Origin: an uncultured Oscillospiraceae bacterium
GTDB taxonomy: Bacteria > Bacillota > Clostridia > Oscillospirales > Ruminococcaceae
DNA: 64,000 bases
Direction: 5' to 3'
Assembly (NCBI GenBank): GCA_900547455.1
Contig: URGV01000007.1
Location: 1-64,000, forward strand
A program made the position numbers and the translations under genes. Positions 42,939 through 50,823 of the stretch are shown here, piece after piece. Each line of letters starts with the position of its first letter. The stretch's first letter is position 1. Under the pieces are notes generated by a model. The model did not search any database and was not told the origin of the DNA. It saw only the letters and a list, made by a program, of their open reading frames with translations.

Positions 42939-43012
42939 GATAGTACCTCCATAATGTAATTTTCAAAATTGTTTGGTGGCGGGTCTATTGCCCGCGGCAT
43001 AAAAAGGATGGA

Positions 43013-43579
43013 TTATTCAGCGGCAGGAGCCTCAGCCTCAGCAGCCGGAGCTTCAGCAGCTTCTGCAGGTGCGCCAGCTTCTTCCTCTTTCTTCTCGCCG
43101 ATTGCTTTGATCGCAACAGCCAGACCTCTGAGGTTGCCAGTGAGTACGCTGAGCAACATGGAGACAAGGCCTTCCTTGTTCGGCAGTTTGGACAGAGTCT
43201 CAACGCCCTCTTTATCCATCGGTTTGCCATCCGCAAAACCAGCCTTTACAGCGTAGGAGCTCTTGGCGCCCTCGATGTATTTGCAGATGATCTTTGCAGC
43301 GACGATCGGGTCATCGTTGGAGATGGCGATCGCGGTGGTGTTTTCCAGCACGTTGGAGATCTCCTCATATGGAGTATCCTTCAGCGCCAGACGGAGCATG
43401 GTGTTTTTAACAACACGGTACTCTACGCCAGCCTCGCGCAGCTCTTTACGAAGTTTGGTGTCGTCAGCTACGGTGATGCCCTTGTAATCAACCAGGACAC
43501 CGGCAGCAGCGTTGGTCAGCTTGTCTTTGAGCTCGGCAACATACTGCTGTTTTTCGAGTAAAACCTTTTCGTTAGGCAA
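43013..43579 (-). CDS. rplJ: 50S ribosomal protein L10
   Basis: A 188-residue stalk-base protein with the rRNA-binding N-terminal domain (VLLEKQQYVAELKDKL, LVDYKGITVAD, YRVVKNTMLRLAL) and the L7/L12-binding C-terminal helix; the tail is an Ala/Glu/Pro-rich extension. AGGAGG lies 9 bases before the ATG. Regulated by the L10 leader upstream, to which the L10-L12 complex binds in known species. Confidence 0.98.
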   Translation of the reverse strand: MPNEKVLLEKQQYVAELKDKLTNAAAGVLVDYKGITVADDTKLRKELREAGVEYRVVKNTMLRLALKDTPYEEISNVLENTTAIAISNDDPIVAAKIICKYIEGAKSSYAVKAGFADGKPMDKEGVETLSKLPNKEGLVSMLLSVLTGNLRGLAVAIKAIGEKKEEEAGAPAEAAEAPAAEAEAPAAE

Positions 43580-43845
43580 ATCAGTTCACCTCCTGAAAAA
43601 TGTTTGTGTGCAGCGCCCGGGGCGCCGCAGCGCGGATTCGATGCAAATCGCCGCTCTGAAAAAGCCCTGCGGCCCCTTCAGAAAACCCGAAAACTTAAAA
43701 AAGCCCTTTTTCCCTCAAGGAAAAACCCCGAGGCAAAAAGAGCAGATGAAAAGTCATATTCATGCTTTCTCATCATTTCCTCGGCAGGCTTCCTTTAAGC
43801 CAATGCTTGTCGCATTTGCACCTGCTGTCTTTGGAATGACAGCCC
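43580..43845 (-). ncRNA. L10 leader (autoregulatory 5' leader of rplJL)
   Basis: The minus-strand leader contains the conserved kink-turn region of L10 leaders: AAAGACAGCAGGTGC near its 5' end, then GGCTTAAAGGAAGCCTGCCG, lying at about 43785-43830. In known bacteria L10-L12 binds this RNA to hold back rplJL expression. The later part (43650-43740) is rich in TTTTTCC/GGAAAAA pairings that may form an attenuator before rplJ. No such structure can be proven by eye. Confidence 0.8.
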
Positions 43846-43849
43846 TTAT

Positions 43850-43878
43850 ATTATATCGAAGGCCGGACGTGCTGTCAA
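43850..43878 (-). promoter_or_regulatory. promoter of rplJL
   Basis: A consensus pair on the minus strand: TTGACA and TATAAT with a 17-base spacer. Confidence 0.9.
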
Positions 43879-43974
43879 GGGCGGGAGGGACGTTTTTTTT
43901 AAAAGAACAGCAATTTTATGAAAAGTGCATAACAACGCCCTTTTTCTCCCGCCCGCCTTACACGCAAATTTCAT

Positions 43975-45321
43975 TTAAGAGGCTTTCGCGCGGGAGTACA
44001 GGCTCTTGTTTTTCCACTTCCCGCTCTTCCAGCGCAGCTGCATGAGCAGCCCGCGCAGGCATTCGTCCGCCGCAAAGGCAATCCAGATGCCCGGAAGTCC
44101 CAGCCCCAGCGGGACGGCCAGCAGGTAACAGCCCAGCGTGGAGACAATCCACATCGAGAACACCGCCACCACCGAGGGGTAGACCGTGTCGCCCGCGCCG
44201 CGCAGGCCGTTGATGACCACGATGTTGAAGGTGCGCCCAAATTCCACAAACAGGTCGATGAAGAACAGAGAGGCCCCCGCCTGCACGATGACCGGGTCGG
44301 TGGTGAAGATCATCATCAGGTATTGGCGGATAAAGAGCGCACCGATGCTGATGGACATCGAGATCAGCAGCGACACCTTCAGCGAGTGCATGCAGACCCG
44401 GTCGGCCGATTCGGGATCGCCGTTGCCCATGTGGTAGCCGACCAGAATCTGGGCGGCCTGGGCGATCGAGTTGGAAAAGACGTAAAAGAAGATGACGATG
44501 TTGGAAAAATAGGTCTTGGTGATAAAGTCGGTGTCCGAGAGAAAGTGGAAGATGATTGAGGTGACGACCAGCTGGGCAACATTGTAATTGATGCTCTCAA
44601 AGGCGGAGGGCAGACCGACCAGCAAAATCTTCTTTCCCTCCTCGCGGGGGAAGGGCTTGAGCAGGGCAAAGATGCTGGGGGATTCCACCTGGGAAAAGAG
44701 CATGAAGCACAAGATGGCCACGCCGGCTACCCTTGCCAGGGTGGTGGCGATGGCGACGCCGCGCACGCCCAGCGATGGCAGGCCGAACAGTCCCAGCACA
44801 AAGGCGGTGTCCAGGATGGCGTTGAGCACGTTCATGATGGCGGTGACATACATCGAGATGCGGGTGTATCCATGGCTGCGCAGGATGGCGGTGACCGAGT
44901 TGAGGATGGCCTGGGTGAAGATGAATCCGCCGACAATCAGCAGATACTCGCAGCCGTATTCCAAGATGTCCCCCTGCGCGCCCAGCGCCGCCAGCAGCGG
45001 GCGGTGAAACACCGCGATGAGCGCCGAGACAATCAGGCCGATCAGCGTGCTGAACAGCAGCGACAGCGCCGCAATCATCGAGGCGCTTTGCCGTTTTTCG
45101 GCGCCGAGGCTTTGGGAAATCAGGATGGCGGTGGCGCCGGAGATGATGCTGAACACCAGGTTGCAGATCGAGATGACCTGGTTGGCCGCGCTGACGGCGC
45201 TGGCGGCGACATCGTTGTACCGGCTGAGCACAAAGATGTCGATAAAGCCCAGCAGCATGAACAGCATATTTTCGATAAAGATCGGCCAGGTCAGGCTGAG
45301 CAGGTTCATTCGTTTGTCCAC
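43975..45321 (-). CDS. MATE family multidrug efflux transporter
   Basis: A 448-residue protein with 12 hydrophobic segments of the MATE (NorM/DinF) family, exporting organic cations in exchange for Na+ or H+. Family stretches include LTWPIFIENMLFMLLGFID at the start. The start is the GTG at 45321, because AAGGAAG lies 7 bases before it; two ATG codons further upstream have no site. Monocistronic, divergent from perR. Confidence 0.9.
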   Translation of the reverse strand: MDKRMNLLSLTWPIFIENMLFMLLGFIDIFVLSRYNDVAASAVSAANQVISICNLVFSIISGATAILISQSLGAEKRQSASMIAALSLLFSTLIGLIVSALIAVFHRPLLAALGAQGDILEYGCEYLLIVGGFIFTQAILNSVTAILRSHGYTRISMYVTAIMNVLNAILDTAFVLGLFGLPSLGVRGVAIATTLARVAGVAILCFMLFSQVESPSIFALLKPFPREEGKKILLVGLPSAFESINYNVAQLVVTSIIFHFLSDTDFITKTYFSNIVIFFYVFSNSIAQAAQILVGYHMGNGDPESADRVCMHSLKVSLLISMSISIGALFIRQYLMMIFTTDPVIVQAGASLFFIDLFVEFGRTFNIVVINGLRGAGDTVYPSVVAVFSMWIVSTLGCYLLAVPLGLGLPGIWIAFAADECLRGLLMQLRWKSGKWKNKSLYSRAKAS

Positions 45322-45533
45322 AGGAAATCTTCCTTTCATCATTACACAGATTGCCATGATGCGCCGGCCGGCGCGTTTTTGCTTTTTCTAAGGTACAGCG
45401 AAACGAGCCGCCTGTCAATCTCTGTTGCCGGCTTTGGCCGCATTTTTCCCTTCCCTATAAAAATTAAAAAATGCGGGGAAAAGCCTTGTGCAAACAGCAA
45501 AGAAAAGAAGGCATAAATTTGTGAGAAAAATGC

Positions 45534-45587
45534 TTGACATGGAGTGGCAAAGCTGATATACTATAGTCAGTAACAGGAATTATTACT
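45534..45587 (+). promoter_or_regulatory. perR-rbr promoter with PerR/Fur-like box
   Basis: TTGACA (45534-45539) and TATACT (45557-45562) are spaced by 17 bases. Downstream, AGTAA and TTACT (45569-45587) form an imperfect 9-1-9 inverted repeat similar to the PerR box, so the operon is probably repressed by its own first gene. Confidence 0.7.
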
Positions 45588-45604
45588 ATTAAGGAGCAAA
45601 AGAG

Positions 45605-46009
45605 ATGGCGACACTCAGAAGAAATTCACGTCAGCGGATGCTCGTGTATGACGCGGTGAAAGCCTCTCATGAGCATCCGAACGCAGAAGAAGTCTACCAG
45701 GTGGTCAAGCAGCGGCTTCCGGACATCAGCCTCGGCACCGTCTACCGCAACCTCAACCTCCTCGAGGAGATGGGGCAGCTCCGGCGGATCCATACCGGCA
45801 TCGGCGGCGACCGCTTTGACGCGGTGATCACGGCGCATCCGCACCTGATCTGCACACGGTGCGGCGGGGTGTTCGACCTGCAGTGCGACATCGACCGGGA
45901 GACAGAGCTGCTTAGACAAACGTTTGAACATGCGGGCGCACAGGTCGACGAGGTCCAGATCCGGGCCTGGGGAACCTGCGACCGCTGCAAAGAAGAAGGA
46001 ACTCTATAA
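45605..46009 (+). CDS. perR: Fur family peroxide-stress regulator PerR
   Basis: A 134-residue Fur-family regulator: winged helix with ISLGTVYRNLNLLEEMGQL (about 40-60), dimerisation domain with HPHLICTRCG, and two CxxC pairs (CTRC, CDRC) forming the structural zinc site. The context, directly before rubrerythrin, favours PerR over Fur or Zur. PerR senses hydrogen peroxide through metal-catalysed oxidation of histidine. Confidence 0.9.
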   Translation: MATLRRNSRQRMLVYDAVKASHEHPNAEEVYQVVKQRLPDISLGTVYRNLNLLEEMGQLRRIHTGIGGDRFDAVITAHPHLICTRCGGVFDLQCDIDRETELLRQTFEHAGAQVDEVQIRAWGTCDRCKEEGTL

Positions 46010-46042
46010 ATTTAAAAACAAAAAGAAAGGCGGAATGAAATC

Positions 46043-46579
46043 ATGGAACTCAAAGGAACAAAGACCGAAAAAAATCTGCAGGCTGCATTTGCTGGTGAAT
46101 CCCAGGCCAGAAATAAATACACCTACTATGCTTCTCAGGCAAAGAAGGAAGGCTTTGAGCAGATTGCTGCCATCTTCACCGAGACTGCCAACAACGAAAA
46201 AGAGCACGCCAAAATGTGGTTCAAGCTGCTCAACGGCGGCATCGGCAAGACTGTAGACAACCTCAAGGACGCGGCTGCCGGCGAAAACTATGAGTGGACC
46301 GACATGTACGCCACCTTCGCCAAAGAGGCCAGAGAAGAAGGCTTCGACCACATTGCCAACCTCTTCGAGGGCGTAGCCGCCATCGAGAAGGAGCACGAGG
46401 AGCGCTACAAAGCTCTGTGCAAGAACATCGAGGAAGGCAAAGTCTTCAACCGCGAGGGCAAAAAGGCCTGGATCTGCCGCAACTGCGGACACATCCACTT
46501 CGGCGAGGAAGCTCCGGAAGTCTGCCCGGTTTGCGCACATCCAAAGGCATACTTCGAGCTCAGAGCGCAGAACTATTAA
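46043..46579 (+). CDS. rbr: rubrerythrin
   Basis: A 178-residue peroxidase with an N-terminal ferritin-like diiron domain (glutamates in [19 protein letters not shown] and [10 protein letters not shown]) and a C-terminal rubredoxin domain with CRNC and CPVC. It reduces hydrogen peroxide in anaerobes. Co-transcribed with perR (33 bases apart) with a GAAAGG site. Confidence 0.97.
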   Translation: MELKGTKTEKNLQAAFAGESQARNKYTYYASQAKKEGFEQIAAIFTETANNEKEHAKMWFKLLNGGIGKTVDNLKDAAAGENYEWTDMYATFAKEAREEGFDHIANLFEGVAAIEKEHEERYKALCKNIEEGKVFNREGKKAWICRNCGHIHFGEEAPEVCPVCAHPKAYFELRAQNY

Positions 46580-46610
46580 TCGTTTCAGAGCAAAATTCCC
46601 ATCAAGCAAA

Positions 46611-46647
46611 AAGTGGAGCCGTCCGGCATGGACGGCTCCACTTTTTT
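46611..46647 (+). terminator. terminator of the perR-rbr operon
   Basis: AAGTGGAGCCGTCC pairs with GGACGGCTCCACTT, followed by T6. Confidence 0.9.
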
Positions 46648-46665
46648 GTGGCTGAAACGCCTGTG

Positions 46666-46708
46666 TCAAGCCGTACGGCTTGAGCATTTCAACGGCATCT
46701 GTTATGCT
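46666..46708 (+). promoter_or_regulatory. serpin promoter overlapped by an 18-bp palindrome
   Basis: TTGAGC (46680-46685) and TATGCT (46703-46708) are 17 bases apart. The perfect palindrome TCAAGCCGTACGGCTTGA spans 46666-46683 and covers part of the -35 box, a typical place for a regulator. Confidence 0.6.
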
Positions 46709-46747
46709 TATCTTAAGATGAAAATTTGGTGAAGGGGAGGAGATTGG

Positions 46748-47998
46748 ATGAAAAAGAAAATGGTTGCATTGATTTTGACGGCGCTGTTGCTGGGCGGCTG
46801 TGCGGGGAATCTTTCGCACAGCACCGACCTCACCGCCACGGTCAGCGGGGCGGTGATCGAAAAGGTGGATATTTCCGGCGAGAGCTACCAGCCGCAAAAT
46901 CCAAAACAGAAGATTGCCGGCTGGAACCTCGAGCTGCTGCGGGAGAGTTTTTCCGGGGAAAACATCCTGCTCTCTCCGCTGTCGCTGACGGCGGCGCTGG
47001 GGATAGCCGCCAACGGCGCGGACGGCGGGACCCTGACGGAGCTGGAAACCTTCCTCCAAACCGATGTGGACACCCTCAACCAGTACATGAAGGCCTACCT
47101 CGATCAGCTGCCCGGCGGGCAGGTCAAGCTGGCCGACGCCATCTGGCTGCGGGGTGACGACAGCCTGCAGGTGGAGGAGGACTTTTTGCGTGCGGCGAAA
47201 GATGGCTACCGTGCGCAGGTCTACCAGTCTGCCTTCGACAAGGGCACCCAGCAGGACATCAACGCCTGGGTCAACCAAAAGACGGATGGCATGATTCTAA
47301 GGCTGCTCGATTCCCCGCCCGACAGCGGCGCGATGGTCTATCTGGTCAACGCCCTCTCCTTTGACGGGGAATGGGCGGAAAAGTATAAAGCGGAGCGTGT
47401 GCACGAGGACACCTTCACCACCGAGGAGGGGGAAGAGCAGCGGGTGGAGTTCCTCTTTTCCGACGAGGGGACCTATCTTGCGGGGGAGCACACGACTGGG
47501 TTTATGAAATCCTACAAGGGCGGGGACTACGCCTTTGTCGCCCTGCTGCCCGAGGAGGGGATGAGCATGGCGGAATGGCTGCGCGGCATCGACGGCGAGC
47601 AGCTGTGTGAGCTGCTGGAAAACCGGCAGGAGACTTCGGTCGGCACCGCGATGCCAAAGTTCTCGGTCGCGTATTCCGCCGAGCTGCAGGACATCCTGTC
47701 AGGGATGGGGCTGGGGCAGGCCTTTGACCCCATGACTGCCGACCTTTCCCGGATGGGCAGCTCGCAGGCGGGAAACCTGTACATCAGCAAGGTGATTCAC
47801 AGGACCCGAATCGAGGTGGACGAGGAGCGCACCAAGGCTGCCGCTGCGACGGTAGTAGAGGATGGAGCCGCTGCTGCAGATGCGGAGGTAGACAATGATC
47901 GCCTATACCTGCGCTTTGACCGCCCCTTCTTCTACCTGATTCTTGACACCCGGCAGCAGTTCCCGCTGTTTATGGGGGTGCTGATGGCGGTCCGGTAG
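46748..47998 (+). CDS. lipoprotein serpin (serine protease inhibitor)
   Basis: A 416-residue serpin with a lipoprotein signal peptide (LLGGC, Cys at about 18). Serpin marks include the NILLSPLSL start of the fold, NALSFDGEW, the hinge EERTKAAAAT and the closing LRFDRPFFYLI. The hinge has the small residues needed for loop insertion, so an inhibitory serpin is likely, though Arg stands where Gly is usual (P15). Counting from the hinge puts the scissile bond in an Ala-rich stretch (P1-P1' about Ala-Ala), which would suit elastase-like proteases. Surface-anchored; may protect the cell from host or own proteases. Confidence 0.93.
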   Translation: MKKKMVALILTALLLGGCAGNLSHSTDLTATVSGAVIEKVDISGESYQPQNPKQKIAGWNLELLRESFSGENILLSPLSLTAALGIAANGADGGTLTELETFLQTDVDTLNQYMKAYLDQLPGGQVKLADAIWLRGDDSLQVEEDFLRAAKDGYRAQVYQSAFDKGTQQDINAWVNQKTDGMILRLLDSPPDSGAMVYLVNALSFDGEWAEKYKAERVHEDTFTTEEGEEQRVEFLFSDEGTYLAGEHTTGFMKSYKGGDYAFVALLPEEGMSMAEWLRGIDGEQLCELLENRQETSVGTAMPKFSVAYSAELQDILSGMGLGQAFDPMTADLSRMGSSQAGNLYISKVIHRTRIEVDEERTKAAAATVVEDGAAAADAEVDNDRLYLRFDRPFFYLILDTRQQFPLFMGVLMAVR

Positions 47999-48066
47999 GC
48001 GGGATGGCAAACGGTTTTTACTTACATCCGATGGGAATGAGCTATCATAAAGGAAACTGAGCAGCC

Positions 48067-48114
48067 AGCAGGGTGCGCTCCCAGAGGTGGGAGCGCACCC
48101 TGCTAAATTTTTTT
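48067..48114 (+). terminator. terminator of the serpin gene
   Basis: AGCAGGGTGCGCTCCC pairs with GGGAGCGCACCCTGCT, followed by AAATTTTTTTT. Confidence 0.9.
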
Positions 48115-48294
48115 GCCCCCTTTTTGTCCTGTCAAAAGCGCCGCCCCGCGCAGCAGGAAAAGGAAGAAAAGGCGGCGGCAGTGAAAGGCTCCACTATCGC
48201 AGAGGCGGGACAGCCCTCGCCAAAGCCACCGCGCCCGCATAGGATAGGAGTGTCAGGCAGGGGCGGCAGAGCGCTTCCGGCCTTTTGCATAAGG
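48115..48294. other. non-coding spacer between convergent units
   Basis: A GC-rich stretch without a supported gene, promoter or family repeat. Confidence 0.4.
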
Positions 48295-48327
48295 AAAGCG
48301 GCTAAGGAAAATTTCCTTAGCCGCTTT
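48295..48327 (-). terminator. hairpin at the end of the Rnf-like operon
   Basis: AAAGCGGCTAAGGAAA pairs with TTTCCTTAGCCGCTTT almost without a loop; the tail on the minus strand is TTTCCTT. Probably the terminator of the unit ending at 48344. Confidence 0.7.
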
Positions 48328-48343
48328 GCGCTTTTGGCTGATT

Positions 48344-49543
48344 TTAAGAGAGCGCGGGATTATCGACAATGTATCGTTCGATGCCGTTCTCGCCGGCTCC
48401 CTGGATGCGCGATTCCAGGCTGTCGCTGTCCAGCAGCGCGATCATCTGGGTGTCCGGCAGCTTCTGCCGCAGCGCCGCGCTGGCGATGTGCACCGTGCTG
48501 TACGGGTCAGCGGCCGGGTCGGGGATGGAGACCAGGTCGGTCTGCAGCCCGGAGCCGAAGACCTCGGCGCGCAGATCGACCGCGACGGTGTCGCCGGCCA
48601 GCTCAGCCGCGTCGCCAAAGTACATCTCACTGTCGCCGCCCAGCATGCTCGATGCCGGGAACAGGGCGGTCAGCTCCACCCCTTTGGCCGCGGCGTACTC
48701 GGTCATCTGTGCCACGAACTGCTGCAGGAAGGCGTGCTTGTCGTCTTCCGCGTGCTCAAAGTAGTCGATCATATCCAGCGAGTAGCCCTCCGGGAACTGG
48801 ACATCCTGCAGCACAATCATCTGGAACCCGGCGTCGCAGGCATCGTCCACAATCGTCTGGATGTAGCTTTGCGCGGCCTCCGAGAAGGGGTTGAGCCAGG
48901 CGTGGCCGCCATTGTTCGGGTCGTCGTCCACCCACAGTGACTCGGAACCGGCGTACCAGGTAGCAGCGTCGTTGTTGGCCAGAGGGTAGAGGTGGTCGTG
49001 GAAGGTGTAGATCGAGGCGACGGGGGTCAGCCCCGCGTCGAGAATCTGCTGCGCCACCGCGTTTAAATCCACCGGCGTCTGGGAGGTGACGCGGGCGTCG
49101 GTCGCCTCATTGTAGGAGATCGAATAGGTCACGGTGCCGTCGTCGGTTTTCAGGTCGAACATGATGCTGTCATAGCCGGCGTCCCTGGCTGCCTGCAGCG
49201 CCGCGGTAAAGCTTGCGCTGTCCTGCACCGTCTCAATCGGCAGATAGGCAGTCATCGAGACGCCCTGCGCCTCTGCAGAGGGTTCCTCCTGCTCCGATTC
49301 ACCCGGTACCGGAGTTTCCTGGACATCCTGCTCCTGCGGGTCGGAGGCGCCGACGGTCAGGTCCTGCTCCTCCTGCGGATTTTGCCGCTGCGCAATCCAT
49401 TCGCTGACCGGCGCATATAAGGCCCATCCCAGACCGAACAGGACGGCGATGGCCGCGACGATCACCACCACCCGCAGGACGATGCTGCCCGCGGAGCGGC
49501 GGTAGATCCTTTTATGACGTTTAATCTTGTAAGGTCTTCCCAT
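48344..49543 (-). CDS. membrane-anchored putative glycoside hydrolase (DUF4015-like)
   Basis: A 399-residue protein: basic N-terminus, one membrane helix (about 20-45), an acidic linker, then a TIM-barrel-like domain from about residue 95 with YDSIMFDLKTDDGTV, TPVASIYTFHD and QMIVLQDVQFPEGY, resembling the putative glycoside hydrolase family DUF4015. Catalytic residues cannot be assigned with certainty. It follows the Rnf-like genes by 27 bases, where rnfB would be expected, with a GGGAGG site. Extracellular polysaccharide is the likely substrate. Confidence 0.78.
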   Translation of the reverse strand: MGRPYKIKRHKRIYRRSAGSIVLRVVVIVAAIAVLFGLGWALYAPVSEWIAQRQNPQEEQDLTVGASDPQEQDVQETPVPGESEQEEPSAEAQGVSMTAYLPIETVQDSASFTAALQAARDAGYDSIMFDLKTDDGTVTYSISYNEATDARVTSQTPVDLNAVAQQILDAGLTPVASIYTFHDHLYPLANNDAATWYAGSESLWVDDDPNNGGHAWLNPFSEAAQSYIQTIVDDACDAGFQMIVLQDVQFPEGYSLDMIDYFEHAEDDKHAFLQQFVAQMTEYAAAKGVELTALFPASSMLGGDSEMYFGDAAELAGDTVAVDLRAEVFGSGLQTDLVSIPDPAADPYSTVHIASAALRQKLPDTQMIALLDSDSLESRIQGAGENGIERYIVDNPALS

Positions 49544-49570
49544 AGAAATCCTCCCTGAACAAAGCGCGCC

Positions 49571-50170
49571 TTAGGCCGGGAGCTGATTGCCCAGCAGCCC
49601 GAACAGCGCAAGAGAAATGATGCCAAGAGACAGAAGGGTGATCGGCAGGCCGCGAAAAGCCTTTGGAACGCGGGTCAGCGCCAGGCGCTGGCGCACCGAC
49701 CACAGAAGCAGTAGGGCAGCGGTGAAGCTGACGCCAGCCCCCACACAGTAGCCGAAGAAAGAGAAAAATTTGGAGCTGTCGCTGATCCTGGAGGCGATCA
49801 TCAGCGTGCCCAGGGTGACGCAGTTGACGCCGTAAAACGGCAGCGCGTCCCCGATGCGGGCAAACAGCGCCGGAGCAAAGCGGCGGATGAGAAAATAGGC
49901 CGCCAGGAATACCAGGATATTCAGGATCAAAAGCCCCAGCGTCAAAAAGCGGGAAAGGGAAGACTGGCTTCCCAGAAAGCGGTTGAGAAAATAGGATGGA
50001 ATCGAGCAGACGGCGATGATGCCGGTCAGAACAGAGCCGATAAGAATAATCTGCCCGGGTGTTCGCTTTTCATACAGGGAGGGAATGTCGATGGCGCGGG
50101 TGAACAGCAGGTTTTCCAGCACCAGGGCGGTCATGAAGGCCGTGGCCAGTTCGGAAAAGTAGACCATCAT
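49571..50170 (-). CDS. RnfA-like membrane protein lacking one cluster cysteine
   Basis: A 199-residue protein with six membrane segments, clearly of the RnfA/NqrE family: the C-terminal RQRLALTRVPKAFRG matches the RERLAVADVPAPFRG region of E. coli RsxA. The GICP/GLCP motif near residues 27-30, whose Cys ligates the intramembrane iron-sulfur cluster in canonical proteins, is replaced by DIPS, while the second Cys (GVNCVTLG) is kept. Coupled to rnfE by an overlap. Role in electron transfer is therefore doubtful. Confidence 0.85.
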   Translation of the reverse strand: MMVYFSELATAFMTALVLENLLFTRAIDIPSLYEKRTPGQIILIGSVLTGIIAVCSIPSYFLNRFLGSQSSLSRFLTLGLLILNILVFLAAYFLIRRFAPALFARIGDALPFYGVNCVTLGTLMIASRISDSSKFFSFFGYCVGAGVSFTAALLLLWSVRQRLALTRVPKAFRGLPITLLSLGIISLALFGLLGNQLPA

Positions 50171-50823
50171 TGTTCCTCACCTCCTTTTGGGGTGTCCGCT
50201 TTCATTGCGAGCGTCAGGATGAGGCGGTGGATGGTGCGGCAGAAAGCGGCGAAGAAGGCAAGCAGGATAAAGCCGCCCATGGCCATCTGCGCGACAGGAA
50301 GCCGCGGCGCATCCGACAAAATGGTGAAGCCAAACAGGCTGCCGGTGGCGCACAGCTCGCGGATTGCTCCGCAGACAAAGGCGACCAGCGACGCGCCCAG
50401 CCACAGGCGGAGCGCAAAGCCCAGCGCCTGTCCGGTTTTTTGCTCGCTTGCCTTGCCGGTGGCGTACATCAGCAGCGAGTTGACGCAGACCAGCGAGAGG
50501 TAAATTCCCAGCGTATCCTGAATCATGGGGAACAGGGTCACCAGCAATATGCGGGCGGGAATGAGCAGCAGACAGGAAACGAGGGGATAGACCACCACCT
50601 GCCACGGAGAAGCAATCCGCTTGCCAATCAGCGACGCCAGCAGGACAGCGGGAACAAAGCAGATGAGCATCGACAGGCTGACAGCGGTGGTGGCGATCAG
50701 ATTGTAGGAGGGGATGACCGCCAGCGGCAGCGCCAGTCCAAGCGAGAGCAGCGGGTTCTTGTAAAAGATGCCCCGCGTTTTGCGCAGAATCTTTTCATAC
50801 TTGCGCGCGCGTGTCAGCTTCAT
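50167..50823 (-). CDS. RnfE-like membrane protein lacking both cluster cysteines
   Basis: A 218-residue protein of the RnfE/NqrD family: KNPLLSLGLALPLAV aligns with the KNNSALVQLLGLCPLLAV region and GAIRELCATGSLFG with the GSLREIIGNGTLF region of E. coli RsxE. Both canonical Cys positions are changed: GLCP to GLAL, and the second-site TNC to VNS. It overlaps its neighbours on both sides by 4 bases, so the four genes form one coupled operon. Confidence 0.83.
   Translation of the reverse strand: MKLTRARKYEKILRKTRGIFYKNPLLSLGLALPLAVIPSYNLIATTAVSLSMLICFVPAVLLASLIGKRIASPWQVVVYPLVSCLLLIPARILLVTLFPMIQDTLGIYLSLVCVNSLLMYATGKASEQKTGQALGFALRLWLGASLVAFVCGAIRELCATGSLFGFTILSDAPRLPVAQMAMGGFILLAFFAAFCRTIHRLILTLAMKADTPKGGEEQ

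Noticed and set aside
48073..48894. A 273-codon plus-strand frame starting in the serpin terminator
   Set aside because: It begins inside a terminator and runs antisense through the glycoside-hydrolase-like gene.
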